A stretch of DNA of 64,000 bases from Erythrobacter sp. Lineage in GTDB: Bacteria; Pseudomonadota; Alphaproteobacteria; Sphingomonadales; Sphingomonadaceae. Under the pieces are notes generated by a model, which saw nothing but the letters and a program-made list of their open reading frames with translations, searched no databases and was not told the DNA's origin. The position numbers were made by a program, and so were the translations under genes. Where the stretch lies: the NCBI GenBank assembly GCA_009993635.1, contig JAACTC010000005.1:742947-806946 (forward strand), in the 5' to 3' direction. This document shows, piece after piece, positions 35,369-45,759 of this stretch. Position 1 is the first letter of the stretch, and each line of letters starts with the position of its first letter.

Positions 35369-37465
35369 TCAGCCCCCCGCCTTCACCTTCTGGCGATAGG
35401 CGTGCAGCAGCGGTTCGGTATAGCCGCTGGGCTGCTCGGTGCCTTCGAAGATCAGCGCACGCGCCGCCTGATAGGCCAGGCTGTTTTCCGGATCGACCGC
35501 CATCTGCCGGTAGGCAGGATCGCCTGTGTTCTGCGCATCGACCTTCTTTGCCATCGCCAGCAGCACATCGTCGACCTGTTCCGGGCTGACCACGCCATGC
35601 TCCAGCCAGTTGGCAATGTGCTGGCTGGAAATTCGCAGCGTCGCGCGGTCTTCCATCAGGCCGACATCGTTGATGTCAGGCACCTTCGAACAGCCGACCC
35701 CCTGATCGACCCAGCGGACGACATAGCCGAGGATGCCTTGTGCGTTGTTCTCTATTTCCGCGCGCAGCTCGTCGGCGGTCCAGTTGGTGCCATCGGCCAG
35801 GGGGATCGTCATCAGGTCGGCCAGCGGAGCGATGGCCTCGTCCGCGCGCTCCTTCTGCCGCTGGAATACGTCGACCACATGGTAGTGCGTCGCGTGAAGC
35901 GTGGCCGCGGTAGGCGACGGCACCCATGCGGTGTTCGCACCCGACAGCGGATGGCCGATCTTCTCGGTCAGCATGTCCGCCATCCGGTCGGGCATGGCCC
36001 ACATGCCCTTGCCGATCTGCGCCTTGCCGGAAAGGCCGCAGGCAAGGCCGATCTGCACGTTGCGATCTTCGTAGGCGGCGATCCACGGAGTTTCCTTCAT
36101 CGCGCCCTTGCGCAGCATCGCGCCGCCCAGCATCGAGGTGTGAATCTCGTCGCCGGTGCGGTCGAGGAAGCCGGTATTGATGAACATGATCCGGTCTTTC
36201 ACCGCGTGGATGCACGCGGCAAGATTGGCGCTGGTCCGCCGTTCCTCGTCCATCACGCCGACCTTGATCGTGTTGCGATCCAGGCCCAGCATATCCTCCA
36301 CCGCATCGAACAGGTCGTTGGTGAAGGCGCATTCTTCCGGCCCGTGCATCTTGGGCTTCACCAGATAGATCGATCCGGTACGGCTGTTGCCGGGTCGGCC
36401 CTGCCGCTTGAGATCGTGGCACGCGATGGTGGCGGTCATAATGGCGTCGAGCACACCCTCGGGCGCCTCGTTTCCATCGGCCAGCAGCACGGCGGGCGTG
36501 GTCATCAGGTGGCCGACATTGCGTGCCAGCAGCAGGCTGCGGCCAGGCAGCGTGAACGCCTTGCCGTCGAGATCGACATATTGCCGATCGGGGTTGAGCG
36601 TACGGGTCATCTCCTCCCCGCCCTTGATGAAGGTCTCACGCAGATCGCCCTGCATCAGGCCGAGCCAGTTGGAATAGCCCAGCACCTTGTCTTCGGCGTC
36701 CACCGCCGCGACCGAATCCTCGAAATCGCAGATGGTGGACAGCGCGGATTCCAGCACGATATCCGCAACGCCTGCCTTGTCGCCCCTGCCTACGGGATGG
36801 TCGCGATCGATCACGATTTCGATATGCAGGCCGTTGTGACGGATCAGCCAGTTCTGCCCGTTCCTGCCGACGAGTTCGGCGGGGGCTTTCAGTTTCGGCT
36901 GCTCGCCATCCCAATTGCGCCAGAGCTGGCCCTCCAGCGGCACCGCGCGGTCGAGGAACTGGCGTCCCCAGTCGATCACCTGGCTCCCACGCGCCTCGTC
37001 GTATCCGCCCTTGGCTGGCTGGCCGGGGATCGCATCCGTGCCGTAGAGCGCATCGTACAGGCTGCCCCAGCGCGCGTTCGCCGCATTGAGCAGGAAGCGC
37101 GCATTGAGCACCGGCACCACCAGCTGCGGCCCGGCGATCTGCGCCAGTTCGGGGTCGACATTCTTCGGATCGACGCTGAACGCGTCGGGCTCGGGCACGA
37201 GATAGCCGAGATCGGTCAGGAATGCGCGATAGGCGTCGGAATCGATCGGTGCGGGATTGTCCCGATGCCATTCGTCGATCTTCGCCTGCATCGCCGCACG
37301 CTTTTGCAGCAGGTTGCGGTTGCCCGGCACGAAATCATGGAAAATCTGCGCCGCTGCGTCCCAGAACGCCTGCGCATCGAGGTCCAGGCCCGGCAGGACG
37401 CGCGTCTCGACGAACTCCGCCAGTGTGTCGGCGACCTTCAGCCCCGCAATGTCGCGCATACCCAT
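35369..37465 (-). CDS. glcB: Malate synthase G
   Basis: Condenses glyoxylate and acetyl-CoA to malate in the glyoxylate shunt. The 698-residue length and the [14 protein letters not shown] and [20 protein letters not shown] motifs are typical of the G isoform rather than the shorter A form. The ATG at 37465 follows AAAGGGGAAG; an in-frame extension to 37534 is less likely. The 3' end converges on the radical SAM gene with a 1-base gap. Isocitrate lyase is not in the window. Confidence 0.95.
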   Translation of the reverse strand: MGMRDIAGLKVADTLAEFVETRVLPGLDLDAQAFWDAAAQIFHDFVPGNRNLLQKRAAMQAKIDEWHRDNPAPIDSDAYRAFLTDLGYLVPEPDAFSVDPKNVDPELAQIAGPQLVVPVLNARFLLNAANARWGSLYDALYGTDAIPGQPAKGGYDEARGSQVIDWGRQFLDRAVPLEGQLWRNWDGEQPKLKAPAELVGRNGQNWLIRHNGLHIEIVIDRDHPVGRGDKAGVADIVLESALSTICDFEDSVAAVDAEDKVLGYSNWLGLMQGDLRETFIKGGEEMTRTLNPDRQYVDLDGKAFTLPGRSLLLARNVGHLMTTPAVLLADGNEAPEGVLDAIMTATIACHDLKRQGRPGNSRTGSIYLVKPKMHGPEECAFTNDLFDAVEDMLGLDRNTIKVGVMDEERRTSANLAACIHAVKDRIMFINTGFLDRTGDEIHTSMLGGAMLRKGAMKETPWIAAYEDRNVQIGLACGLSGKAQIGKGMWAMPDRMADMLTEKIGHPLSGANTAWVPSPTAATLHATHYHVVDVFQRQKERADEAIAPLADLMTIPLADGTNWTADELRAEIENNAQGILGYVVRWVDQGVGCSKVPDINDVGLMEDRATLRISSQHIANWLEHGVVSPEQVDDVLLAMAKKVDAQNTGDPAYRQMAVDPENSLAYQAARALIFEGTEQPSGYTEPLLHAYRQKVKAGG

Positions 37466-37564
37466 GCCGTCTTCCCCTTTTGTATGTTCATGTTCGCCCC
37501 GGACACCTGCACTTGACGTAAACGGCAAGGGCAAGTCAATTGCCGATTGCGGCCGTCTCGCGGC

Positions 37565-39016
37565 TCAGGCGCCTGCGAAACCTTCGCCGATCATGGTCTG
37601 GGGTTGCACGATCCGGTCGTAGTCTTCCGCGCTCACCTTGCCGCTGGCGACAGCCTCTTCGCGCAGGGTCGTGCCCTTCTCCGCTGCGGCCTCGGCAATA
37701 TGGGCCGCGTCCATATAGCCGATTTCCGGCACCAGCGCGGTGACCAGCATCAGCGACTGTTCCAGCAGGTGGGAAATCCGATCGCGGTCGATTTGCGTCC
37801 CCTCGATCGCGTTGGCGCGAAAACTCGCGCACCCGTCTGCCAGAATGCGGATCGAATGCAGCACGTTGGCCGCGATCACCGGACGCATGGCGTTGAGCTG
37901 GAGATTGCCCCAGCTGCCCGCCATCGCATTCGCCGTGTCGTGCCCGATGACCTGCATCGCCACCATCAGCAGCGCCTCGCTCTGCGTTGGATTGACCTTT
38001 CCCGGCATGATCGACGATCCGGGCTCGTTCTGCGGCAATTTCAGCTCCCCGATGCCGCAGCGCGGCCCGCTGGCCAGCCACCGCACATCGTTTGCGATCT
38101 TGATCAGCCCCACCGCGAGCCCGCGCAGAGAAGCGGATAGCCGCACGAATGGATCGAGGGTGGCCTGCGCGAAAAACTTGTTGGGCGCAGTGCGGACGGG
38201 CAGCCGTGTCTGGCGCGCAAGCTCTGCCGCGACATCTTCCGAGAAACGGTCCGGCGCATTCAGGCCGGTGCCCACCGCCGTCCCGCCGAGCGCGATATGC
38301 ATCAGGCCTTCGCGCGCGTGTTCGATCTCCGCCATCGCGACGCGCAGAGACTCAGCCCACGCACTCCATTCCTGACCGACCGACAGCGGCACCGCATCCT
38401 GCAGGTGGGTCCGGCCGATCTTGGCCACGTCCATCCAGCCGCTCGCCTTTTCCTCGATGGTCCGGGCGAGCTGCTCCACCTCGGGCAGAAGCCGGGAATC
38501 GAGCATTCCCAGCGCAGCCAGATGCATCGCGGTGGGAAAGCTGTCGTTCGAGGACTGGCTCTTGTTTACATGATCGTTCGGCGCCACGGGCTCCTGGCTG
38601 CCCAGTTCGCCGCCGAGCAGCTGGATCGCACGGTTGGCGATCACTTCGTTGACGTTCATGTTGGTCTGCGTGCCGGAGCCTGTCTGCCACACGCGCAGCG
38701 GAAATTGATCGTCCAGCTCGCCCGCCACCAGTTCGTCGCAAGCGGTGCAGATGGCTTCGCAGATATCGTTGTCGAGCAGGCCGTTGCGCGCGTTGACGAT
38801 GGCCGCCGCCTTCTTGAGATAACCGTAGGCGCGGCACAGCTCGATCGGCATGCGATCTTCGCCGATGTCGAAGTGCTCCAGCGAACGGGCGGTTTGCGCA
38901 CCCCAGTAACGGTCGGCGGGAACGCGCACCTCGCCCATCGAATCGAATTCGACGCGTGTACCTTCCGCTTCGATGCCGACCGGAATATCGCGAATTTTGT
39001 GTACCTTATCGGTCAC
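37565..39016 (-). CDS. fumC: Class II fumarate hydratase
   Basis: Iron-independent fumarase converting fumarate to malate. The signature GSSIMPGKVNPTQ is present, with TGSGTQTNMN and the substrate-binding SSNDSFPTAMH. The start is probably the GTG at 39016, with AAAGGAT upstream, giving 483 residues. It sits beside glcB on the same strand; the pair feeds malate, but there is no evidence for a common promoter beyond the 99-base gap. Confidence 0.94.
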   Translation of the reverse strand: MTDKVHKIRDIPVGIEAEGTRVEFDSMGEVRVPADRYWGAQTARSLEHFDIGEDRMPIELCRAYGYLKKAAAIVNARNGLLDNDICEAICTACDELVAGELDDQFPLRVWQTGSGTQTNMNVNEVIANRAIQLLGGELGSQEPVAPNDHVNKSQSSNDSFPTAMHLAALGMLDSRLLPEVEQLARTIEEKASGWMDVAKIGRTHLQDAVPLSVGQEWSAWAESLRVAMAEIEHAREGLMHIALGGTAVGTGLNAPDRFSEDVAAELARQTRLPVRTAPNKFFAQATLDPFVRLSASLRGLAVGLIKIANDVRWLASGPRCGIGELKLPQNEPGSSIMPGKVNPTQSEALLMVAMQVIGHDTANAMAGSWGNLQLNAMRPVIAANVLHSIRILADGCASFRANAIEGTQIDRDRISHLLEQSLMLVTALVPEIGYMDAAHIAEAAAEKGTTLREEAVASGKVSAEDYDRIVQPQTMIGEGFAGA

Positions 39017-39128
39017 GGCGATCCTTTCCAGCTCTCCTCTCGAGAACAAGGGGCGCCGCCCCTCGTTCCCACACCGATCGTGCGCGGGGCTTGAGCTTGG
39101 CGTCACCCGCCCGCTATGCCTGCGTGCC

Positions 39129-40190
39129 ATGGGGGCAATGCGGCGGACATGGCAGCGGATCTATTACGCCATCGCGATGGTGCGATGGAGCGTGCTGATC
39201 GCCCTGATCGTGCTGCACGCGATCATTTCCTACATCGTGCTCGCGCTGACGAACGAGACCGAGTTGATCAGTGATCTGCAGGTCTATTTCTATTACTACA
39301 TGACGACCGCGACGACCGTAGGCTACGGCGATCTCAGCCCGCAGAGCGAAGCCGGGCGCACCGCCGCTGCCATCGTGATCCTGCCCGGCGCGATTGCTCT
39401 GTTCACTGCGGTTTTGGGCAAGGCGGTAAGCGATATCGGCAACCAATGGAGGCGAGGCTTGGACGGCAAGGGGAACTATTCGAGCCGCACCGATCACATG
39501 GTGATCGTCGGCTGGCAGGAACGCGCGACCAAGCGGCTGATCGAATCCCTGCTGGAAGATCGCAGCCATTTGGCCAGGCCCATCCTCATGGCCGCCGCGG
39601 TGGAGGAGAACCCGATGCCCGAGGCCATCGACTTCGTTTATACGGAGCGATTGTCCGACCTTGACGCCTATATGCGCGCAGGGGCGGCGGGCGCGCGCTC
39701 GATCCTGATCCGCGGCAGCAATGACGACGATACGCTGGCGGCGACCCTCGCGGCCCGGTCCGCGGCGCCCGAGCCGCATATCGTGGTGCACATGGAGAAC
39801 GAGGATACCGCCCGGCTGATCGAACGCCAGTTCGACAATATCGAGGTCTTCTCCTCCATCTCGATCGACATGATGGTGCGCGCCGCGACCGATCCCGGCG
39901 CCTCGCGGTTGGCCAACCTCATGTTCTCCTCGCGGACCGAAAGCACCGCGTTTTCGCTCCACGTGCCGCAAGGGATCGAGCCGATCCGATATCTCGACGC
40001 GCTCGTTTCGCTGAAGCGGTCCCACCGGATCACGCTGATCGGGGTGAGCGAGGAAGGCGGCAGGCATCTCGACCTCAACTGCGTCAGCGACCGCGAGATC
40101 AAGGGCGGCGATACGCTGTTCTACATTGCCGACGAGCGCCGCGAACCGACCCCGGCGCAATGGCGGCAATTGGCGAGCGAACTGGCCTAG
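39129..40190 (+). CDS. Potassium channel with RCK/TrkA-N domain
   Basis: A 353-residue two-helix K+ channel. The selectivity filter TTVGYGD is at residues 62-68, between transmembrane helices of about 20-40 and 75-95. The C-terminal part (about 115-353) is a cytoplasmic TrkA-N/RCK-type gating domain (MVIVGWQERA, VHMENEDTARLIER). Two candidate starts, 39129 and 39138. Upstream, it is divergent from fumC. Confidence 0.87.
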   Translation: MGAMRRTWQRIYYAIAMVRWSVLIALIVLHAIISYIVLALTNETELISDLQVYFYYYMTTATTVGYGDLSPQSEAGRTAAAIVILPGAIALFTAVLGKAVSDIGNQWRRGLDGKGNYSSRTDHMVIVGWQERATKRLIESLLEDRSHLARPILMAAAVEENPMPEAIDFVYTERLSDLDAYMRAGAAGARSILIRGSNDDDTLAATLAARSAAPEPHIVVHMENEDTARLIERQFDNIEVFSSISIDMMVRAATDPGASRLANLMFSSRTESTAFSLHVPQGIEPIRYLDALVSLKRSHRITLIGVSEEGGRHLDLNCVSDREIKGGDTLFYIADERREPTPAQWRQLASELA

Positions 40191-40326
40191 ACGAGGACTC
40201 GGCAAGGCATCGCCGGCGGAGCGAAACAATCGCCGCGCCTGGCCGTTCTGCGCCTATGACCCACCAACATCACGTACCGCCCGCCAGACGCCCCCGCCAC
40301 ACGTCCGCGAAAAGGAGGTAACCGCT

Positions 40327-41292
40327 ATGGGATACCTCAAAAACGGCACCTGGCACGACGAGTGGGCGCATAACGACGAAGACAGCGGCGAGTTCGAGCG
40401 TGACGAAAGCGCCTTTCGCAACTGGATCACGCCCGATGGCTCGCCCGGCCCCACCGGCGACGGCGGTTTTGCCGCCGAACCGGGGCGCTATCGCCTCTAT
40501 ATCAGCCTCGCGTGCCCTTGGGCGCACCGGGCCAATGCGGCGCGGCATCTGAAAGGGCTGACCGAGGCCATCGAACTCAACGTGGTGCACTGGTTGATGA
40601 AGGACGGCGGCTGGTCGTTCCGCGATGGCGAGTGCGTGACGGGCGATCCGGAGATCGGGGCCGATCACCTCCACCAGCTCTACACGCTCGCGAAGCCCGA
40701 TTACTCGGGCCATGTCACCGTCCCGGTGCTGTGGGACACGAAAACGAGAACCATCGTGAACAACGAAAGCGCGGACATCCTGCGGATGCTGGGCACCGCA
40801 TTCGATCAGTCCGGCGCGAACGATCTGGATCTCTACCCCGAACCACATCGCGCCGAGATCGATGCGCTGAACGATCGGGTGTACGATGCGGTGAACAACG
40901 GCGTCTACAAGGCAGGCTTCGCCACCACGCAGGATGCGTACGAAAAAGCGGTCGGCCCGCTCTTCGCCATGCTCGACGAGCTGGAAGAGCGGATGGAGGG
41001 CAGGGAATGGCTTGTCGGCGACCAGTTGACCGAAGCCGATATTCGCCTGTGGACCACGCTGATCCGGTTCGATCCGGTGTACCACACGCATTTCAAATGC
41101 AATGTCCGGCGAATTGCGGACTACCCCAATCTCGCGGCGCTGACGCGGCGGATCTACGCGCTCGACGGGATGGCGGAGACGGTCAATTTCCGCCACATCA
41201 GGCATCACTATTACGAAAGCCACGAGCGGATCAATCCGCACGGGATCGTGCCCGCCGGGCCAGATCCACTGGTGCCGGGATCAGGCGAATGA
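40327..41292 (+). CDS. Glutathionyl-hydroquinone reductase (YqjG type, GST fold)
   Basis: A 321-residue Xi-class GST-like enzyme that reduces glutathionyl-hydroquinones with glutathione. The thioredoxin-fold active site is Cys63 in SLACPWAHR, at the same residue number as E. coli YqjG, with a C-terminal helical domain and the NPHGIVPAGP end. The ATG at 40327 follows a near-perfect AAAGGAGGT. The next gene (pirin) overlaps it by 4 bases. Confidence 0.9.
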   Translation: MGYLKNGTWHDEWAHNDEDSGEFERDESAFRNWITPDGSPGPTGDGGFAAEPGRYRLYISLACPWAHRANAARHLKGLTEAIELNVVHWLMKDGGWSFRDGECVTGDPEIGADHLHQLYTLAKPDYSGHVTVPVLWDTKTRTIVNNESADILRMLGTAFDQSGANDLDLYPEPHRAEIDALNDRVYDAVNNGVYKAGFATTQDAYEKAVGPLFAMLDELEERMEGREWLVGDQLTEADIRLWTTLIRFDPVYHTHFKCNVRRIADYPNLAALTRRIYALDGMAETVNFRHIRHHYYESHERINPHGIVPAGPDPLVPGSGE

Positions 41293-42128
41293 CGCTGCGC
41301 AAGCTCGCCTCGGTTCATCCCGCCATGCGTGACGATATACAGGATCTGGTGACGCGCAGGCCCGTGCCTGCACCGGGCCTGCCGCAGGTCGACCCGTTCC
41401 TGTTCCTCAACCACCATGGCCCGCAGACCTACCCGCCGAACAATCGCGGCCTGCCCTTCGGCCCGCACCCGCACCGGGGGTTCGAGACCGTAACCTTCAT
41501 CCTTGATGGAAGTCTGGCGCACCACGACAGCGGATCCGGCGCGAGCGTGGTCGAGGCGGGCGGCGTGCAATGGATGACCGCAGGCAGCGGCCTGGTTCAT
41601 GCCGAGCTTTCGCCCGAGGAATTCAAACGCAGCGGTGGCCCGCTCGAACTGTTGCAGCTGTGGGTGAACCTGCCCGCGCGGCTCAAGATGACCGAGCCTG
41701 ACTACATCCCAGTGCCCGCGGCCGCCATGGCCGAGGCGACATTGGGCGAAGCTGTGACGATGTGTGCCGTCTCGGGCACCGAGGATGCGCCGATACGCTC
41801 GCTGACCGATGTGATGCTGGCCATCGTGACCATCGAGGCTGGCGGCAGCGCCACCCTGCCCGCTCCCGCCGGGCGCAGCGTCCTGTTCTATACGATCAGC
41901 GGAAGCGCGCGGATCGGCGGCGACGAGGTGCCAGAGCACCATCTCGCCAAGCTGGGCGAAGGCGAGGATATTGCGGTCGAAAGCGCGCACGGCTGCCGCA
42001 TCCTGTACGGCCATGCCGATCCGATCGGCGAACCGGTGGTGGCGCACGGCCCCTTCGTGATGAACACCCAAGCCGAAATCGCCGAGGCGATCCGCGACTA
42101 TCAGGCGGGCAAGTTCGGCGGGCTCTGA
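41289..42128 (+). CDS. Pirin family protein
   Basis: A 279-residue cupin of the pirin family. The metal-binding set is visible: His60, His62 (GPHPHRGFE), His104 and Glu106 (GLVHAEL). Bacterial pirins include quercetin dioxygenases and regulators; the substrate is not known. It overlaps the reductase gene upstream as ATGA and the convergent mocA gene by 28 bases at its end. Confidence 0.9.
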   Translation: MTLRKLASVHPAMRDDIQDLVTRRPVPAPGLPQVDPFLFLNHHGPQTYPPNNRGLPFGPHPHRGFETVTFILDGSLAHHDSGSGASVVEAGGVQWMTAGSGLVHAELSPEEFKRSGGPLELLQLWVNLPARLKMTEPDYIPVPAAAMAEATLGEAVTMCAVSGTEDAPIRSLTDVMLAIVTIEAGGSATLPAPAGRSVLFYTISGSARIGGDEVPEHHLAKLGEGEDIAVESAHGCRILYGHADPIGEPVVAHGPFVMNTQAEIAEAIRDYQAGKFGGL

Positions 42129-42709
42129 CCGCGCGCGAGCATGGCCTCGGCCCGGGCCAGATCGTCCGGCCGGTCGATATCCAGCCAGGTGGCGTCGTGC
42201 GCGGGAGAAAGCAGGCGGACGTCGCCATCGGCATCGAACAGCGACGCAGCGCCTTTCTCCCCCTGCAAGGCCAACAGGCGAGGAAAGATGCTCGCCGGGA
42301 AACCGGCCGGGCATCCCGGTCGCCCATCGGGGTACCGAGTGAACACGACGCCCGGTGCCCTCGCCAGATCGGCCAGATGGCCCGGCGCGACGAAAGGCAT
42401 ATCGCCCAGCGCGATCACGATCCGCGCATGGCCCGACGCAGCGCGTACGCCCGCCCGGATGGAACTGGCCATGCCCTTTGCCGCCAAGGAATTCTCGACC
42501 CGGAACCAGCCGGAGCGGTCGGGCGCATCCCGCCGCGTTCCGTCGACGACCAGATAGCGATCTGCAAACCCGGCCCGTTCGATCGCACCGGCCGCCCAGT
42601 GCCACAGCGGCTTGCCCGCCAACGGCGCGGTCAGCTTGCCGCCACCGAACCTGCGCGCGCTGCCTGCTGCAAGGAGAATGCAGGCGATGGAGGGATCAGG
42701 GCTGGTCAT
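42101..42709 (-). CDS. mocA: Molybdenum cofactor cytidylyltransferase (MocA-like)
   Basis: A 202-residue NTP-transferase that likely adds CMP to molybdopterin, giving the MCD cofactor needed by PaoABC-type enzymes. The N-terminal nucleotide motif LLAAGSARRFGGGKL is at residues 12-26, then SSIRAGV and ALGDMPFV. MobA (GTP) is the main alternative; the operon with a PaoC-like subunit makes MocA more likely. Its start overlaps the xdhC-like gene by 14 bases. Confidence 0.8.
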   Translation of the reverse strand: MTSPDPSIACILLAAGSARRFGGGKLTAPLAGKPLWHWAAGAIERAGFADRYLVVDGTRRDAPDRSGWFRVENSLAAKGMASSIRAGVRAASGHARIVIALGDMPFVAPGHLADLARAPGVVFTRYPDGRPGCPAGFPASIFPRLLALQGEKGAASLFDADGDVRLLSPAHDATWLDIDRPDDLARAEAMLARGQSPPNLPA

Positions 42710-43556
42710 GCATCGCGTCGTAAAGCCCCGCGATCTCAGCCACTGCCGACAGGGCTAGCGTGTTGGGCGACTTGCAGTTCGCGACGGCTCCTATCGGGCT
42801 GCGCACGCGTGCGATCCGCGCTTCGTCGATCCCGCGCTGCATCAGCTCTGCCACGCGCGCCAGCCGTGCGTTTTCGCCGCCTTGCGCACCGATGTAGAAG
42901 GCATCGCTGGCCAGCGCCTCCTCGATCAGGGGTGCTTCCCATTCGTGATCGTGGAACAGCAGCAGGATGGCCGTCCACTTGTCGGCTGGGGCAAGCCCGC
43001 TTGCGCTACCCAGCGAAAGCGCGTCTTTTGAGATGGCCTCGACATCGATCCCAGCGGCCTTCGCAATCTGCTCCACCGCAGCCAGCTCCGGCCCTTCGCC
43101 AAACACGCGCAGGCGCAGCGACGGGAGAAACCGACGGTGCGCCAATGGCGAAGGATCGGGCAAGGCAAACATTGCGCTTCTGCGCCGTGCGAGATCATCC
43201 AGCGCAGCACGCACCGCAGCGCGATCGGGCGCAGGGTCGAGCAGGATGTCCAGCCCGCCACCACACGGCAGGCGGAAATCTATCTTCGGGGATCCACGCC
43301 CGTAACGTACGACCTGCGGGTGCGAAATCGCGGCAAGATCGCTGGCGAGCTGATTTTCCAGACAGCCATCGGCAAGCGAGCCCACCGTGCCGCTATCGGG
43401 AAGGATCGCCAGCTGAGCGCCCAGGCGTCTGGAGAAACCGCCTTCGATGCCGACGATGGTACACAGCCCCACCCCGCGCTCGCGCGCGGCGGCAAGCGCG
43501 GCATGATCGGCGTCCGAACCGGGGGCGACAACCGCCGCGTTGTCGGAAACGGGCAT
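42696..43556 (-). CDS. XdhC/PaoD-like molybdoenzyme chaperone
   Basis: A 286-residue XdhC/CoxI family protein: an N-terminal XdhC domain (LCTIVGIEGGFSRRLGAQLA, GCLEN) and a C-terminal Rossmann-like domain with the family's SPIGA-type turn near the end (RVRSPIGAVANCKSPN). Such proteins bind Moco and insert the sulfurated cofactor into a hydroxylase. It lies between the catalytic subunit and MocA, as in paoABCD clusters. Confidence 0.85.
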   Translation of the reverse strand: MPVSDNAAVVAPGSDADHAALAAARERGVGLCTIVGIEGGFSRRLGAQLAILPDSGTVGSLADGCLENQLASDLAAISHPQVVRYGRGSPKIDFRLPCGGGLDILLDPAPDRAAVRAALDDLARRRSAMFALPDPSPLAHRRFLPSLRLRVFGEGPELAAVEQIAKAAGIDVEAISKDALSLGSASGLAPADKWTAILLLFHDHEWEAPLIEEALASDAFYIGAQGGENARLARVAELMQRGIDEARIARVRSPIGAVANCKSPNTLALSAVAEIAGLYDAMHDQP

Positions 43557-43572
43557 GGTCAGGCCAACGCGA

Positions 43573-45759
43573 TCAATCGGGCATGGCCGCGAGCACGCGG
43601 TCGGGCGTCATCGGGAAGTCGAGCACGCGCGCACCGCAGGCATTGTAGATCGCATTGGCGATCGCCCCTGCGCCGCCGCACATTCCCAGCTCGCCGATGC
43701 CTTTCGCCTGGATCGGGCTCGCCACGCCATCACGCTCTTCGACGAACAGGACATCGAGGTCCGGCACATCGCGGTTCACCGGCACGTGGTATTCGGCCAG
43801 ATCGCAATTGGCCAAGTGCCCGTCGACGGGATCGAACAGCATCGCCTCGGTCAGCGCCGCCCCGATGCTCCAGGTCATCCCGCCGATGCATTGCGAGCGC
43901 GCCGTGCGGGTGTTGAGCACGCGCCCGAAACCGAACGCCCCCAGCATGTGCTCCATCCGGGTTTCGCCGGTGAAGCGGTTGACTCGCACCCGCGCGAAGA
44001 ACGCGCCATATCCAGCCGCGGTATAATCGTCGGTCACATCGCCGGGCTCGTAATGCCCTTCCTCGACCAGCGTTTCGCCGTTCAGCAATTCTTCGAGCGA
44101 CGCCCCACCGACCACGCCGCCATCCCTGAGCGCGAGGTCGGTTTCGGTCATGCCAGCCCGCTCCGCGAGCGTTTCACGCAGCGCCTTGCACGCAAGGTAC
44201 GCCGCCGAACCGATGGAGGCCGCGCCCCAGCTGCCGCCCGAGCCGGGTCCGCGCGGATGGCGCGTATCGCCCAGTTCCACCAGCACATCATCGATCGGCA
44301 GACCCAGCATCTCGCCCACCAGCTGGGCGAGGATGGTATAGGTGCCGGTGCCGATGTCGGTCATATCGGTTTCGACCAGAGCGGTGCCATCGGCCTTAAG
44401 CGTGACCCGTGCCTTCGCCTCGCCCACATTGTGGACGCGCGCCGCGCTGGCCATGCCAGTGCCGATCCACCATTCGCCCTCACGCGTATGGCGCGGGGTG
44501 CGCGGTCCGCTGTCCCATCCGAACGCCTCCGCGCCCTGTTGCAGGCACTCGGCAAGCTTGTGGGACGAGAACGGCAGCCCGCTGGCCGGGTGTTTCTCCG
44601 GAATATTGCGCAGGCGCAGCTCGACCGGGTCCAGCGCCAGTTCTTCCGCCAGCATGTCCATCGCGCATTCCAGCGCGGGCATCCCCACTGCCTCGCCCGG
44701 CGCGCGGACGGAGCCTGCGGTCATGCGATGGATCCGCGCGACCTCCATGCTCAGTTCGCGGTTTTCGCCTGCGTAGAGGAAGTGGCTCGATTGCAGCACC
44801 GGCTCGGCAAAGGATTCGCCTGGCAGGTTGGATACGCGGGCTTCGTGGCCAAAGCCGGTCAGCTTGCCGTCGGCACCTGCCGCAAGCCGGAACCGCTGAC
44901 GCGTTTCGGAGCGCCGCATGATGCACTGGAGCACCTGCTGCCTGCTCATCACCACCCGCACCGGGCGGTCCAGCCGCATCGCCGCAACGCTGGCCGCGAC
45001 GGTTTCTTCGCTGATTCCCAGTTTGGAGCCGAAGCCGCCGCCCACGTAGCGCGCGATCAGCCGCACCTTGCCTTCATCCAGACCCAGCGAATCGGCCAGT
45101 TCGGAGATATTGTAGTTCAGCATCTGCAGCGATGCGTGGACGGTCAGCGTGTCGCCGTCCCATTGCGCAATCGCCGCGTGCGGCTCCATCGCAGCCGAAG
45201 AATGCCCTTCGGTGCGGTACGTCACATCGACCGAGGCCGATGCCTCCTTCATCGCGTGGGCGAGGTCGCCCTGCGAGGTCGCGCCATCCTGTGCCTCCGC
45301 GTCGACCGCTTCGGGATCGAAGGCGACGTCATCGTCTGCGCGATAGGTGACCTTGAGCTGCTTGGCCGCGTCGCGCGCTTGCTCGAAACTCTCGGCCACG
45401 ACCACCGCGACAGGCTGCCCGAAATAGCCGACCTTGCGGGCGGGCTGCGCGGGTGCTTCGCCGGCGGTGCCCTGCGCGGGGCGCGCAGTGAGCGAAGGAT
45501 GGTCGATCACCGCGATGACGCCGGGCATGGAGAGCACCGAATCCTCGTCAATCGCGGTCACTTCGCCCTTGGCAATGGTGGAGGTGACCAGCACGCCTTC
45601 GGCGCAGCCATCGATCGGATATTCGGCGGCGTAGGGCGCGGTACCGGTGACCTTTAGCAGGCCCTCTACCCGGCTGGTCGCGGTGCCCAGAACGCCCTGC
45701 TTCATATCGTCCAGCCGGTTGTCGGTAACCGGCGCGTCCTGCTTCAGATGTGCGCTCAC
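43573..45759 (-). CDS. Molybdopterin-binding catalytic subunit of an aldehyde/xanthine-type oxidoreductase (PaoC-like)
   Basis: A 728-residue catalytic subunit of the xanthine oxidase superfamily. Visible motifs are the YVGGGFGSK hinge, GSVRAPGEAV and the active-site Glu in AKGIGELGMCGG. The GTG at 45759 overlaps the FAD-subunit stop as GTGA; a longer frame upstream lies inside that gene and is rejected. The set suggests periplasmic-aldehyde-oxidoreductase-like PaoABC rather than XdhAB, because the FAD subunit has PaoB-type extra cysteines. Confidence 0.88.
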   Translation of the reverse strand: MSAHLKQDAPVTDNRLDDMKQGVLGTATSRVEGLLKVTGTAPYAAEYPIDGCAEGVLVTSTIAKGEVTAIDEDSVLSMPGVIAVIDHPSLTARPAQGTAGEAPAQPARKVGYFGQPVAVVVAESFEQARDAAKQLKVTYRADDDVAFDPEAVDAEAQDGATSQGDLAHAMKEASASVDVTYRTEGHSSAAMEPHAAIAQWDGDTLTVHASLQMLNYNISELADSLGLDEGKVRLIARYVGGGFGSKLGISEETVAASVAAMRLDRPVRVVMSRQQVLQCIMRRSETRQRFRLAAGADGKLTGFGHEARVSNLPGESFAEPVLQSSHFLYAGENRELSMEVARIHRMTAGSVRAPGEAVGMPALECAMDMLAEELALDPVELRLRNIPEKHPASGLPFSSHKLAECLQQGAEAFGWDSGPRTPRHTREGEWWIGTGMASAARVHNVGEAKARVTLKADGTALVETDMTDIGTGTYTILAQLVGEMLGLPIDDVLVELGDTRHPRGPGSGGSWGAASIGSAAYLACKALRETLAERAGMTETDLALRDGGVVGGASLEELLNGETLVEEGHYEPGDVTDDYTAAGYGAFFARVRVNRFTGETRMEHMLGAFGFGRVLNTRTARSQCIGGMTWSIGAALTEAMLFDPVDGHLANCDLAEYHVPVNRDVPDLDVLFVEERDGVASPIQAKGIGELGMCGGAGAIANAIYNACGARVLDFPMTPDRVLAAMPD

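Noticed and set aside
35402..37516. 704-codon open frame antisense to malate synthase
   Set aside because: Shadow frame; composition is His/Arg/Gln-rich with no domain.
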